DNA from: Acidimicrobiaceae bacterium | GTDB lineage: Bacteria; Actinomycetota; Acidimicrobiia; Acidimicrobiales; Ilumatobacteraceae | NCBI GenBank assembly: GCA_020637295.1 | Contig: JACJWF010000001.1 | Coordinates: forward strand, 1 to 64,000 | DNA length: 64,000 bases | Direction: 5' to 3' | Part shown: one piece after another, positions 34,056 through 41,864 of the stretch | Layout: every line of letters begins with the position of its first letter | Position numbering within the stretch: the stretch's first letter is position 1 | Translations under genes and position numbers: made by a program | Notes under the pieces: generated by a model | Told to the model about the DNA's origin: nothing | Databases searched by the model: none | What the model saw: only the letters and a program-made list of their open reading frames with translations

Positions 34056-35606
34056 ATGGGGACCATTGACACCGTCAGCGACATCATCCGCGTCCACGGG
34101 GCCGAACAGCCTGACCGAGTGGCGCTCGTGCAGGGCGACCGCCGCCAGACATGGGGCGAGCTGTACGGCAGGGCCTGCCAGGTGGCCAACCTGCTGGCCG
34201 CTGCCGGCGTGGGCCCGGAGGACCGGGTGGCGTTCCTCGACAAGAACGGCATCGAGCACTTCGAGGTCTTCTTCGGGGCCGCCCTGCTGAACGCGGTGTC
34301 CGTGGACGTCAACTGGCGGCTCGCCCCGCCGGAGGTCGAGTACATCGTCAACGATGCCGAGGCGAAGGTGTTCGTGGTCGGCCCGGACTTCGTGCCGGTT
34401 CTGGAGGCCATCCGGCCGAACCTGTTGCCGGACATGAAGGTGCTGGTGATCGGGCAGGACTACGAGCCCGAGGTGAGCGCCCAGCCGGCCACCGATCCCG
34501 GGGTGCGGCAGACCGCGGACGACGTGGCATTCCAGCTGTACTCCAGCGGCACCACCGGGCGGCCGAAGGGCGTGATGCTGACCAACTCGAACTTCTTCGG
34601 TCTGCTGCCGCTGGCCAAGGAGATGTGGGAGCTCACCCCGGAGTCGGTGAACCTCATCGCCATGCCGCTGTTCCACATCGGCGGCGGCGGGTGGGCCACT
34701 GCGGGCATGTACGAAGGCGCCACCAGCGTCATCCTGCGCGAGCTGGACCCTGCGGCGCTCGTCCACCTGTTCGGCGACGAGCACATCACCCACGCGTTCC
34801 TCGTGCCCGCCGTGCTGCAGTTCATGCTGATGGTGCCCGGCGCCGAGGACGCCGACTACTCCAGCCTTCGGGTGTTCGTGTACGGCGCGTCGCCGATCAG
34901 CGAGGACGTGCTGGCCCGCAGCGTGCAGTTGTTCGGCTGCAAGTTCTGGCAGGCGTACGGCCTCACCGAGACCACCGGCGCGGTGGTGAACCTGCCGCCG
35001 GGGGACCACGACCCGACCGGGCCGAACCGCCACCGGCTGCGCAGTTGCGGCCTGCCCGGTCCGGGCACGGAAGTCAAGATCGTCGACCCGGACTCGGGGC
35101 GGGAGTGCGAGCAGGGTGAGGTGGGCGAGATCCTCATCCGCGGCCCGCAGGTGATGAAGGGCTACTGGAAGATGCCGGAGGAGACCGCCAAGTCGGTCGA
35201 CGCCGACGGCTGGTTCCGCAGCGGTGACGCCGGCTACCTGGACGCCGACGGCTACCTCTACATCCACGACCGGGTGAAGGACATGATCGTCTCCGGCGGC
35301 GAGAACGTGTACCCGGCCGAGGTGGAGAACGTGCTGATGGGCCACCCGGCCATCGCCGACGTCGCGGTCATCGGCGTGCCCCACGAGAAGTGGGGCGAGA
35401 CCGCCAAGGCCGTCGTGGTCCGCAAGCCCGGTGCCGAGGTGACCGAGCAGGAGATCATCGACTTCGCCCGCGAGCGCCTCGCCCGCTTCAAGTGCCCCAC
35501 CAGCGTGGACTGGGCCGACGCCCTGCCGCGCAACCCCAGCGGCAAGATCCTGAAGAAGGACCTGCGTGCCCCCTTCTGGGAGGGCAAGGAGCGCATGGTC
35601 AACTGA
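34056..35606 (+). CDS. Acyl-CoA synthetase (AMP-binding)
   Basis: 516 residues. A3 motif QLYSSGTTGRPKGVMLTNSN, A5-like YGLTETTGAVVNL, hinge DRVKDMIVSGGENVYPAEVE, and C-terminal catalytic lysine region LPRNPSGKILKKDLRAP. It activates a carboxylate to acyl-CoA through acyl-AMP. Length and motifs fit the fatty-acid/aromatic FadD group. ATG 34056 follows TAACAT by six bases. The stop codon lies inside the left copy of an 18-base direct repeat that bounds the toxin-antitoxin cassette, so the gene's downstream context was apparently altered by an insertion. Confidence 0.95.
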   Translation: MGTIDTVSDIIRVHGAEQPDRVALVQGDRRQTWGELYGRACQVANLLAAAGVGPEDRVAFLDKNGIEHFEVFFGAALLNAVSVDVNWRLAPPEVEYIVNDAEAKVFVVGPDFVPVLEAIRPNLLPDMKVLVIGQDYEPEVSAQPATDPGVRQTADDVAFQLYSSGTTGRPKGVMLTNSNFFGLLPLAKEMWELTPESVNLIAMPLFHIGGGGWATAGMYEGATSVILRELDPAALVHLFGDEHITHAFLVPAVLQFMLMVPGAEDADYSSLRVFVYGASPISEDVLARSVQLFGCKFWQAYGLTETTGAVVNLPPGDHDPTGPNRHRLRSCGLPGPGTEVKIVDPDSGRECEQGEVGEILIRGPQVMKGYWKMPEETAKSVDADGWFRSGDAGYLDADGYLYIHDRVKDMIVSGGENVYPAEVENVLMGHPAIADVAVIGVPHEKWGETAKAVVVRKPGAEVTEQEIIDFARERLARFKCPTSVDWADALPRNPSGKILKKDLRAPFWEGKERMVN

Positions 35607-35615
35607 CGGGGCCGC
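35598..35615 (+). repeat. 18-base direct repeat, left copy
   Basis: Identical to 36454-36471; flanking bases differ on both sides. It includes codons Val-Asn-stop of the acyl-CoA synthetase. Confidence 0.95.
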
Positions 35616-35668
35616 GGCGTGATCCCCTGCGACGGCACGCCAGCTCGAGGATTGCGCGGCGACCCCTA

Positions 35669-35700
35669 TGTAGCTACGCTGGTGGCATGAATGTGGCTAC
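35669..35700. promoter_or_regulatory. Promoter and probable autoregulatory operator of the vapBC-like pair
   Basis: TGTAGCTAC (35669-35677; GTAGCTAC is a perfect palindrome) and the near copy TGTGGCTAC (35692-35700) are 23 bases apart. They bracket the -10-like TACGCT (35675-35680) and the ATG at 35687. Antitoxins of this type usually bind such sites to repress their own operon. Confidence 0.5.
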
Positions 35701-35968
35701 AACCCGGGCCGAGGTCGGGATCCGTGAGCTGAAGAACGGGTTGAGCGGCTACATCGATCGCGTACGCGGCGGCGAAGAGGTGATCGTCACCGACCGAGGC
35801 CGCCCCGTGGCTCGTCTGTCCTCGCTCGATGCCCCGCACGATCGGCTGGCCGAACTCGTCGCTGCCGGCGTCGTGCGAGCACCGTCGGGTTCCGAGCGCT
35901 ACCTGCCGAAGCGAAGGATCAAGCCCAAGGGCAGTGTCAGCGAGCTGGTCGCGGACCAACGCCGCTGA
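35687..35968 (+). CDS. Phd/YefM-family antitoxin (VapB-like)
   Basis: 93 residues. The N-terminal DNA-binding domain has the family pattern VGIRELKNGLSGYIDRVRGG and VIVTDRGRPVARL. The C-terminal basic tail (KRRIKPKGSVSELVADQRR) is the likely toxin-binding part. The partner PIN-domain toxin starts six bases downstream. ATG lies six bases after TACGCT, so translation is probably leaderless. The cassette as a whole has a slightly lower G+C and more A/T-rich codons than the neighbours, consistent with acquisition. Confidence 0.92.
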   Translation: MNVATTRAEVGIRELKNGLSGYIDRVRGGEEVIVTDRGRPVARLSSLDAPHDRLAELVAAGVVRAPSGSERYLPKRRIKPKGSVSELVADQRR

Positions 35969-35973
35969 CCGAG

Positions 35974-36396
35974 GTGATCACGTACATCGACACGTCGGTC
36001 CTCCTCAAGCTGATCATCGAAGAGGACGGCTCGGATCGAGCGGCGCTGGTCTGGTCCTCTGCCGATGCCGTCGCATCGGTGAGCCTCATCGAGGTCGAAG
36101 CACGCGCCGCGATCGCCGCAGCTGGTCGCGGGCGACGACTGACGGCGGCTCAGGGGCGCGAGGCCGTCCGTGAGCTCGGAGCGCTGCTTCGTGTCCTCCA
36201 CGTGATGCCCGTCACCGGCGAACTGGTATCGGCCGCAGCCGAGCTCGCCGACGGCGAGGGCCTCCGAGGGTATGACGCCGTTCACCTCGCCGCGGCGCTC
36301 GAGATCGGCGCAACCGTGCTGAGCAGCGCCGACGCCACCTTGTGTGCCGCAGCGGCGCGCTGCGGCCTGCACGTCGCCAACCCTCTCATCGTCTGA
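35974..36396 (+). CDS. vapC: PIN-domain toxin (VapC-like ribonuclease)
   Basis: 140 residues, typical VapC length. PIN acidic residues can be seen: Asp6 in MITYIDTSVLLKLI, Glu in VSLIEVEARAAI, Asp in RGYDAVHLAAALE and Asp in LSSADATLCAAA. PIN toxins cleave specific tRNAs or rRNA with Mg2+. GTG start at 35974 is close to the antitoxin stop, so translational coupling is likely. Specificity cannot be predicted. Part of the direct-repeat-bounded cassette. Confidence 0.93.
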   Translation: MITYIDTSVLLKLIIEEDGSDRAALVWSSADAVASVSLIEVEARAAIAAAGRGRRLTAAQGREAVRELGALLRVLHVMPVTGELVSAAAELADGEGLRGYDAVHLAAALEIGATVLSSADATLCAAAARCGLHVANPLIV

Positions 36397-36453
36397 CCTC
36401 GCCCAGCCCGTCGGGATGCGCGCCTGCTGACAAAACCCCAGGGAACGGAATTC

Positions 36454-36471
36454 GTCAACTGACGGGGCCGC
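36454..36471 (+). repeat. 18-base direct repeat, right copy
   Basis: Identical to 35598-35615. It contains the stop codon of the isochorismatase-family gene on the minus strand. Confidence 0.95.
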
Positions 36472-37126
36472 CCGGGCCGGCGTCGATCATCCCGATGATC
36501 TCGGCGGTCGAGCGGACATCGCCGAAGCTGCGGTACACGGTGTGCAACGTGGCGTTCAGATCTGCGTCGCGCACTGCGGCGTTGGCGTCGGCCACCATGA
36601 TCACCCGGTATCCCAGCGTGCCGGCGTCCCGAGCGGTGGACTCGCAGCAGACGTTGGCCACTGTGCCGGTCACCAGGACGGTGCTCACGTCCCGCTCGGC
36701 CAGCAGCGCCGGAAGGTCGCAGCGGCCGGGGAAGAAGGCGGAGGCGGCAGTCTTCTCCACCACCAGATCGTCGTCCTGCACGTCGAACGCGACGGACACA
36801 CGGTCCCGCGGTGAACCGGGGCCACCCGACGCGGCATAGGCCGTGGCGACCGACTCGCCGAAGAACTCGACCTGTGCCGGGTTCGGGGCGGTGGTCGACG
36901 GGACGACCCAGGCGACGAGGCCACCTGCGGCGCGGAGGTGGCTCGCGAGCGTGCGGATGTTGGGCACGATGCCACGGGCGTACGGGTTGTCGGCGAGGAA
37001 GAAGTCCACCATGTCCACCACCACCAGCGCGGTGGCGGCGGGGTCGAGGTGCTCGTAGGCGTGGCGCCGGCCGCGTCGGGCCTCGTGCCGTTCGTACTCC
37101 CTCGGCTCGATGTGCCATGCGTGCAT
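36455..37126 (-). CDS. Isochorismatase family cysteine hydrolase
   Basis: 223 residues. The catalytic triad of the family is present: Asp in ALVVVDMVDFFLAD, Lys in VVEKTAASAFFPGR, and Cys in GTVANVCCESTARDAG (after a cis-peptide-type VTGTVANVCC). Members hydrolyse isochorismate, nicotinamide, ureidoacrylate or N-carbamoyl compounds. A HEA..HAYEHLDP N-terminal extension is present. Start ATG 37126; no ribosome site or TANNNT is obvious. It is divergent from a SnoaL-like gene. Confidence 0.9.
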   Translation of the reverse strand: MHAWHIEPREYERHEARRGRRHAYEHLDPAATALVVVDMVDFFLADNPYARGIVPNIRTLASHLRAAGGLVAWVVPSTTAPNPAQVEFFGESVATAYAASGGPGSPRDRVSVAFDVQDDDLVVEKTAASAFFPGRCDLPALLAERDVSTVLVTGTVANVCCESTARDAGTLGYRVIMVADANAAVRDADLNATLHTVYRSFGDVRSTAEIIGMIDAGPGGPVS

Positions 37127-37180
37127 CACGGGTCCAGTCTTGCGCCGCCGCCTTCGTGCGTGGGGACTACGTTCCGGCGC

Positions 37181-37540
37181 ATGGATCTCGCCGACTTCCT
37201 TCAGCGCTACACCGACGACGTGTACACGGCCCGCGACCCCGAGGCTGCGGCCCGGTACATCGCCGACCCATGCCTGCGTCACGAGCACGGCCGCCTGGTC
37301 ACCATGTCGCTGGCCGAGAACGTCGTCCGCGTGCGGGCCTTCCTCGACAGCGCGCCCGCCGCGACGTTCACCACCCGTGTGGTGGTGCAGGACGGTGAGT
37401 TCGTCACGGGCTGCTACGACGTGACGATCGGCGAAGGCCCCGACGCGCAGGTGCTCAGCGGCATCGAGGTGTTCAGGGTGGTGGACGGGAAGATCGCCGA
37501 GACGTGGAACTCCACGGTGCAACCGGGGGCATGGGGCTGA
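37181..37540 (+). CDS. SnoaL/NTF2-like protein
   Basis: 119 residues with the alpha+beta cone fold pattern of polyketide-cyclase/SnoaL-like proteins: ADFLQRYTDDVYTARDPEAA (helix one), IADPCLRHEHGRL, a strand pair FTTRVVVQDGEFV and GCYDVTIGEG, and IEVFRVVDGKIAETWNST at the end. Such proteins are isomerases, hydratases or ligand binders; no reaction is assigned. ATG 37181 follows TACGTT by seven bases. The open frame runs upstream without support. Confidence 0.85.
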   Translation: MDLADFLQRYTDDVYTARDPEAAARYIADPCLRHEHGRLVTMSLAENVVRVRAFLDSAPAATFTTRVVVQDGEFVTGCYDVTIGEGPDAQVLSGIEVFRVVDGKIAETWNSTVQPGAWG

Positions 37541-37571
37541 AGGTCCCGGGTCATCCGTCACATCTTCACCG

Positions 37572-37589
37572 AAGGGACCTAGGACCCTT
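37572..37589. promoter_or_regulatory. DosR-like palindrome upstream of the cytochrome c operon
   Basis: The 18-base element AAGGGaCCTAGGaCCCTT is a palindrome except for one symmetric base pair. Its core GGGACCTAGGACCC agrees at about ten of fourteen positions with the mycobacterial DosR/DevR consensus GGGACTTTAGTCCC. It lies 27 bases before the lipoprotein cytochrome c start. Binding by a DosR homologue is inference only. Confidence 0.45.
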
Positions 37590-37616
37590 TGGAAGATACC
37601 CACTGGGGTACTAAGC

Positions 37617-38033
37617 ATGAGGCCCGTGACCGGTCAACCCACGCGTGTTCGTCCCTCCGCGGCCCGGCGAGCCGCCATGCTGCTTCCCGCCCTCGCGGCG
37701 GCGGCCACCCTCGCGGTGGCGTGCGGCGGCAGCGACCCGGGGCCCAGCGCGAGCGGCAGCGGGGGCCCTGTGCCGATCGCCACCACCGAGCCGGCAGCGA
37801 CGCCCACGGGCTCCACGGGCGCCGACATCTACGCCAGCGCCTGCGCCCGTTGCCACGGCGCGAACCTGCAGGGCAAGAAGGACGCTCCGGCTCTGGACCC
37901 GGCCCGGATCATGACGCTCGGCGACCAGCGGCTGGAGCAGGCGATCCGCTACGGCAAAGGCCGGATGAAGGGCTTCCCCAACCTCACCGATGCGCAGGTC
38001 CAAGCGCTCATGGACTACCTGAAGGACTTCTGA
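37617..38033 (+). CDS. Lipoprotein c-type cytochrome (single CXXCH)
   Basis: 138 residues. The N terminus is a lipoprotein signal (Arg-rich region, LLPALAAAATLAVAC) with lipobox cysteine near 36. After a Gly/Ser/Pro-rich linker comes a class I cytochrome c domain: heme motif CARCH (Cys76, Cys79, His80) and Met117 in GKGRMKGFP as the probable axial ligand. It is expected on the outer face of the membrane as an electron carrier. GTG 37626 is an alternative start. The stop overlaps the next start by one base (TGATG). The DosR-like box upstream suggests oxygen or redox control. Confidence 0.92.
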   Translation: MRPVTGQPTRVRPSAARRAAMLLPALAAAATLAVACGGSDPGPSASGSGGPVPIATTEPAATPTGSTGADIYASACARCHGANLQGKKDAPALDPARIMTLGDQRLEQAIRYGKGRMKGFPNLTDAQVQALMDYLKDF

Positions 38034-38530
38034 TGTTCGAGACGATCGGCGGCCTGCCCGCCCACCCGCTCATGGTCCACATCCCGGTGGTGCTGCTGCC
38101 GCTGGCCACGATCGGCATCATCGCGATGACCATCCGCCCCCGGCTGATCCCCCACTTCGGGTGGCTCACGGTGGTGCTGGCCGGCATCGGGTTCGTCGGC
38201 ACGGTGCTGGCCGCCGGCACCGGTGAGGAGCTGGAGGACAGCTACCGGGCCGCCGGCTACGAGATCTCCGACACCCTGAAGGACCACGGCGAGCTGGGCG
38301 AGACGGTTCGCCTGCTGGCGGCGCTCTTCTTCGTGGTGCTCTTGGCGTGGATGCTGTTCATCCGCTGGCGGAACAAGGCGGGCGAGGAAGCCGCCACCGC
38401 CAAGGTCCGCAAGCCGAAGCAGATCGCGCTCGTCCTGGCCGTCGTCGCCATCCTCACCGGTGCGGTGGCGACGGTCGCCATGACGCTCACTGCGCACAAC
38501 GGCGCCAAGAGCGTGTGGGAACAGGACTGA
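38033..38530 (+). CDS. DUF2231 membrane protein
   Basis: 165 residues. The hallmark LPAHPLMVHIPVVLLPLATI opens the protein. Four membrane helices follow (second near LTVVLAGIGFVGTVLAAGTG, third near LLAALFFVVLLAWMLFIRW, fourth near ALVLAVVAILTGAVATVAMT), with a conserved late His in AHNGAKSVWEQD. DUF2231 proteins carry paired histidines and are often next to cytochromes, so a heme-binding electron-transfer role is plausible but unproven. It is translationally coupled to the cytochrome c gene. Confidence 0.9.
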   Translation: MFETIGGLPAHPLMVHIPVVLLPLATIGIIAMTIRPRLIPHFGWLTVVLAGIGFVGTVLAAGTGEELEDSYRAAGYEISDTLKDHGELGETVRLLAALFFVVLLAWMLFIRWRNKAGEEAATAKVRKPKQIALVLAVVAILTGAVATVAMTLTAHNGAKSVWEQD

Positions 38531-38543
38531 CGGGACGTGCGGG

Positions 38544-38569
38544 CTGAGCTGCCGGCGGGGGCAGCTCAG
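38544..38569. terminator. Bidirectional terminator-like hairpin
   Basis: A perfect 10-base stem CTGAGCTGCC / GGCAGCTCAG with loop GGCGGG separates the DUF2231 gene from the convergent aromatic-catabolism operon. The stop codon of the flavin monooxygenase (38566-38568) is inside the stem. Confidence 0.65.
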
Positions 38570-40035
38570 GACCCGATGAGTGCCGCCGTGCCCGCCGACG
38601 GCATTGCCACGGCCGCAGCAGCGGACAGCAGGTAGCGGTCGGGGCGGATCACCACGGCGTCGGCCTCCGCCGCGTCCAGCACCGGGGCCAGCTCCGGGTG
38701 CGCCTCGGCGCTCAGCAGGACTGCACCGGCGGCCTGCCACCACTGCGCCCCGTCCGACGCCAGCGCCGCATCCGTCCTCGTGATCAGGGCGAAGCGCGGT
38801 CCCACCAGGTCGTCGAGGCGGGTGCCCGCCACGGTCGGCTGGACGGCCTGCTGGCCGCCGCCGTCGCCGCACAGGGCGCCACCGGGGAGAGGCGGGAAGC
38901 CCATCTCGCCCGACGTGCCCCGGCCGGCCTCGCGCTCGGCCAGCATGCCGGCATTGCGGCCGGCGGCGACCTCCGGATCCAGCGTGCAGATCACCCGGCC
39001 GAGCTCCACGGCCAGGCCGACGATGAACCGCACGCTCGGCTCGCGTTCGGTCTGGTAGGTGTCCAGCAACGCATCGGCGGCACCGTGGCGCAGCACACGC
39101 TCCAGCTTCCACGCCAGGTTGGCGGCGTCGCGGATGCCCGAGCACATGCCCTGGCCGAGGAACGGCGGCGTCTGGTGGGCTGCGTCGCCGGCCAGGAACA
39201 CCCGCCCGCTGCGCCACTGCTCCGCGATCAGCCCGTGGAACGTGTACACGGCCGAGCGCTCCACCGTGGCCGTGCCCGCAGCCAGCCAGGGGCGCAGGAA
39301 CTCCTCCACCCGCTCCGGCGTGTTCACGTCGTCGGCGGTCTCGCCGGGGAGGAGCATGAACTCGAAGCGGTAGCGGGGCGGGGGCATCGGCACCAGCGTG
39401 TGCGGGCGGGCGGGGTCGCACACCTGGAGGGCGATCGGGCTGGGCGGGGCCACCCCGTCGGCCAGCACCAGGTCCACCACCAGCCACGGCTCCTCGAACT
39501 GGAGGTCGTCCATCGCCACGCCCAGTTGCTTGCGGATGGGGGAGCGGGCGCCGTCGCATGCCACCACATAGGCCGCGGTGACGCTGCCGCCGCCGGCGAG
39601 CGACACCGTGACGGCCTCGCCGTCGTCGGCCACCCCGGTGACCTCCTCGCCCAGCCGCAGCTCGGCACCCAGGCGGCGGGCGCCGGCGCGCATCGCGTCC
39701 TCCACACCCGGCTGGTGGAACATCAGCGAACTCGGCCAGCCGGAGCGGGTGCGTTCGGCGGCGCGCATGGACAGCAGCACGTCGCGGTCGGACGACAGGA
39801 AGTCCATCCCCACGTTGACGATCAGGCTCGGGGCCAGGTCGTCGGCCACGCCGAGCTCCTGGAAGACCCGCATGATCTCCTGGTCGAAGTGGGCGGCGCG
39901 GGGCAGCGGGAACAGCGCCAGGTCCTTGTCGAACGCGGCCACCTTCATGCCGCGCCCGGCCAGCAGGCCGGCCATGGTGACGCCGACCGGCCCGCAGCCG
40001 ACGACCACGACGTCGTAGTCCGTCGCCGTGCTCAT
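38566..40035 (-). CDS. FAD-dependent aromatic hydroxylase (MhpA-like)
   Basis: 489 residues. N-terminal Rossmann motif VVVVGCGPVGVTMAGLLAGR, ACDGARSPIRKQLG (FAD/NADPH region) and the second FAD motif GDAAHQTPPFLGQGMCSGIR followed by AANLAWKLE. This order is typical of class A flavoprotein hydroxylases acting on phenolic acids, with the C-terminal thioredoxin-like extension reduced. It should hydroxylate an aromatic ring to a catechol, which the next enzyme cleaves. Start ATG overlaps the stop of the extradiol dioxygenase gene by four bases. Last gene of the operon. Confidence 0.93.
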   Translation of the reverse strand: MSTATDYDVVVVGCGPVGVTMAGLLAGRGMKVAAFDKDLALFPLPRAAHFDQEIMRVFQELGVADDLAPSLIVNVGMDFLSSDRDVLLSMRAAERTRSGWPSSLMFHQPGVEDAMRAGARRLGAELRLGEEVTGVADDGEAVTVSLAGGGSVTAAYVVACDGARSPIRKQLGVAMDDLQFEEPWLVVDLVLADGVAPPSPIALQVCDPARPHTLVPMPPPRYRFEFMLLPGETADDVNTPERVEEFLRPWLAAGTATVERSAVYTFHGLIAEQWRSGRVFLAGDAAHQTPPFLGQGMCSGIRDAANLAWKLERVLRHGAADALLDTYQTEREPSVRFIVGLAVELGRVICTLDPEVAAGRNAGMLAEREAGRGTSGEMGFPPLPGGALCGDGGGQQAVQPTVAGTRLDDLVGPRFALITRTDAALASDGAQWWQAAGAVLLSAEAHPELAPVLDAAEADAVVIRPDRYLLSAAAAVAMPSAGTAALIGS

Positions 40036-40967
40036 CCCTCCATCGCCCCCCAGCCGGCCTTCAGCACCTCGAGGTCGTTGGGGATGATGAACTCCAGCGG
40101 CAGGTTCGGGCCCCACGCGTTCGCGATGTGCTCCGGCCCGAACGTGCTGGCGCCGTGGGTCTCCCACTCCTCGTCGTCGTCGATGACGTCCATGTCGCTG
40201 TACAGCTCCACGAACGAGCCCGCCGGGTCGCGCAGGTACCAGTAGTAGTTGGAGCCGAGGAAGTGGCGGCCGAAGCCCCACACCTGGCGCTCCGGGTCGG
40301 CCCGCAGCAGCTTGGTGGCGGTGTGGCCCACATGGTCCACGTCGTCGCACTCCCACGAGTAGTGCTGCAGCAGCGGCACCGGGCTCTCCACGAGCGCGAC
40401 GTTGTGGTGGTCGGTGGAGCAGCGGGTGAAGGCGATGATGCCCTCCATCTGGTCGCTCATCTTGAAGCCGACCACCTGCAGCAGGAAGTCCCGGCTGGCC
40501 GCCAGGTTCGGCGAGCCGATGACCATGTGGCCGAGGCGCCGGGGCGGGCGTGGCTGGGCGGTGACGCCGGCGGCGCGGGCGTTGCGCCGCTCCGGCGAGC
40601 CCGGGCGGTTGTCGCGCGCCGGGGCCGCCACGGCCGGCTGGTTCCAGCGCTCGGCCACCTGCAGGCGGAACGTCACCTGGGTGTGCGGGTCGGTGAGGTG
40701 CAGGACCCCGTCCTGCCAGGCGTGGGTGGCGCCGAGGTCGGTGGCGCGGGCGGCGGCCCCGGCCAGCGTGGCCTCGTCGTCGGCGGCGACGTCCACGTGC
40801 AGCAGGCGGCGGAACGGGCCCTCGGCCACGTGCACCTGGGTGCCGCCATCGGTGCCGCCGAAGCCGCCGGCGCCGTCGGCGGTGAGGCCGAGTTCGCCGT
40901 AGTAGGCGGCCAGGCCCTCGGGGTCGGGGACGGAGACGGAGAGGCCGAGCAGGCGGTGGAGGCCCAT
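40032..40967 (-). CDS. Type I extradiol ring-cleavage dioxygenase (VOC family)
   Basis: 311 residues, two VOC modules. In the C-terminal module the probable iron ligands are His147 (RRLGHMVIGS), His202 (LLQHYSWECDDVDHVG) and Glu254 (SFVELYSDMD), with His188 in TDHHNVAL as the acid/base. The spacing fits known meta-cleaving enzymes. It should open the catechol ring made by the neighbouring hydroxylase. Its start shares a base with the stop of the upstream FAH gene, and its stop overlaps the hydroxylase start by four bases. The three genes thus form a tightly coupled operon. Confidence 0.92.
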   Translation of the reverse strand: MGLHRLLGLSVSVPDPEGLAAYYGELGLTADGAGGFGGTDGGTQVHVAEGPFRRLLHVDVAADDEATLAGAAARATDLGATHAWQDGVLHLTDPHTQVTFRLQVAERWNQPAVAAPARDNRPGSPERRNARAAGVTAQPRPPRRLGHMVIGSPNLAASRDFLLQVVGFKMSDQMEGIIAFTRCSTDHHNVALVESPVPLLQHYSWECDDVDHVGHTATKLLRADPERQVWGFGRHFLGSNYYWYLRDPAGSFVELYSDMDVIDDDEEWETHGASTFGPEHIANAWGPNLPLEFIIPNDLEVLKAGWGAMEG

Positions 40968-41809
40968 CACCGGCCTGCCACGCAGCGGTTGCGGAGGGTG
41001 CCGATGCCCTCGGCCCAGGACTCCACCAGCTCGCCATCTTTGAGGAAGCGGCCGCGGGGGCCGCCCACACCATCGGGGGTGCCGGTGAAGATCAGGTCGC
41101 CGGGGGTCAGCGTGCAGATGCCGCTGAGGTAGGACACCAGCTCGGCGACGGGGAAGATCAGGTCGCTGGTGCGGGCGTGCTGCATGCGCTCGCCGGCCAC
41201 GTCGCACCACAGCTCGATGTCGTCCGGGTCGGCGAAGGCGTCCACGGAGACCAGCGCCGGGCCGATGGGGCCGTAGGTGTCGAAGCTCTTGCCGAGCGAG
41301 AACTGGGGCGGCTTGCCGGTGAGCTGGACCACCCGGTCGGAGACGTCCTGCCCGAGCGTGATGCCGGCCACATGGTTCCACGCCTCCGCCTGGGGGATGT
41401 GGCGGCCGCCGGTGCCGATGGCGACGACGATCTCGACCTCCCAGTCCACCGCCGCGCCACTGAGGACGATGTCGGCCTGCGGGCCGACGAGGCAGCTCGG
41501 GAACTTGGTGAACGTCAGCGGCGCGGGCGGCAACTCCATGTTCGACTCGCCGGCGTGGCTGCGGTAGTTGAGGCCGATGCCGAACACCTTCTCCGGCTTC
41601 GGCACGCACGGGCCGAGTGCGGCGGGGTCCACCGCGCCCTCCGGCGGGCGGCCGGCGAGCGTGGCCTGCACGGCGTGGAGCTCGGCGTGGCGGGCCACGG
41701 CGGCCATCGGGTCGGCGAGGGTGGCGTCGCCCGTGGCGGCGGCGAGGTCGTGCCAGTGGCCGTCGTGCTCGAGGGCGGCCCGGCCGGCGACATTCAGGAG
41801 TCGGAACAT
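40967..41809 (-). CDS. Fumarylacetoacetate hydrolase family protein
   Basis: 280 residues from ATG 41809. FAH-type metal site: the ExE motif in DWEVEIVVAIG and acidic residues of VAGITLGQDVSDR, with FGIGLNYRSHAGESN earlier. The family hydrolyses or decarboxylates and hydrates beta-diketo acids formed by ring cleavage (e.g. HpcE/MhpD-like). It fits the hydroxylase-dioxygenase-hydrolase series. ATG 41809 follows a minus-strand TAATTT by seven bases. That hexamer overlaps the palindromic operator. A TTG at 41818 is a less likely start. Confidence 0.92.
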   Translation of the reverse strand: MFRLLNVAGRAALEHDGHWHDLAAATGDATLADPMAAVARHAELHAVQATLAGRPPEGAVDPAALGPCVPKPEKVFGIGLNYRSHAGESNMELPPAPLTFTKFPSCLVGPQADIVLSGAAVDWEVEIVVAIGTGGRHIPQAEAWNHVAGITLGQDVSDRVVQLTGKPPQFSLGKSFDTYGPIGPALVSVDAFADPDDIELWCDVAGERMQHARTSDLIFPVAELVSYLSGICTLTPGDLIFTGTPDGVGGPRGRFLKDGELVESWAEGIGTLRNRCVAGR

Positions 41810-41864
41810 GGGTGGCAAATTATCTATAGATTTCTGCAGGCGTCAAGGGGTAACCTTCCGGCCC
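41810..41864. promoter_or_regulatory. Divergent promoters and palindromic operator of the aromatic operon / GntR gene
   Basis: Between starts 41809 and 41865 lie a perfect palindrome ATCTATAGAT (41822-41831), a minus-strand -10 TAATTT (41817-41822) and a plus-strand -10 TAACCT (41851-41856, gap 8). The palindrome shares a base with the minus -10, so binding of the divergent GntR protein would be expected to block operon transcription. The region is strikingly AT-rich for this genome. Confidence 0.6.

Larger units (their letters stand above)
35598..36471. mobile_element. Putative mobile toxin-antitoxin cassette bounded by 18-base direct repeats
   Basis: A perfect repeat GTCAACTGACGGGGCCGC occurs at 35598-35615 and 36454-36471, with 838 bases between that hold only vapB- and vapC-like genes. 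The left copy contains the stop of the acyl-CoA synthetase and the right copy the stop of the convergent isochorismatase gene. Removing one copy plus the insert gives two genes overlapping tail-to-tail by eight bases, as other convergent pairs in this window do. No transposase, integrase or clear terminal inverted repeats are seen, so the mechanism is open. Confidence 0.5.
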
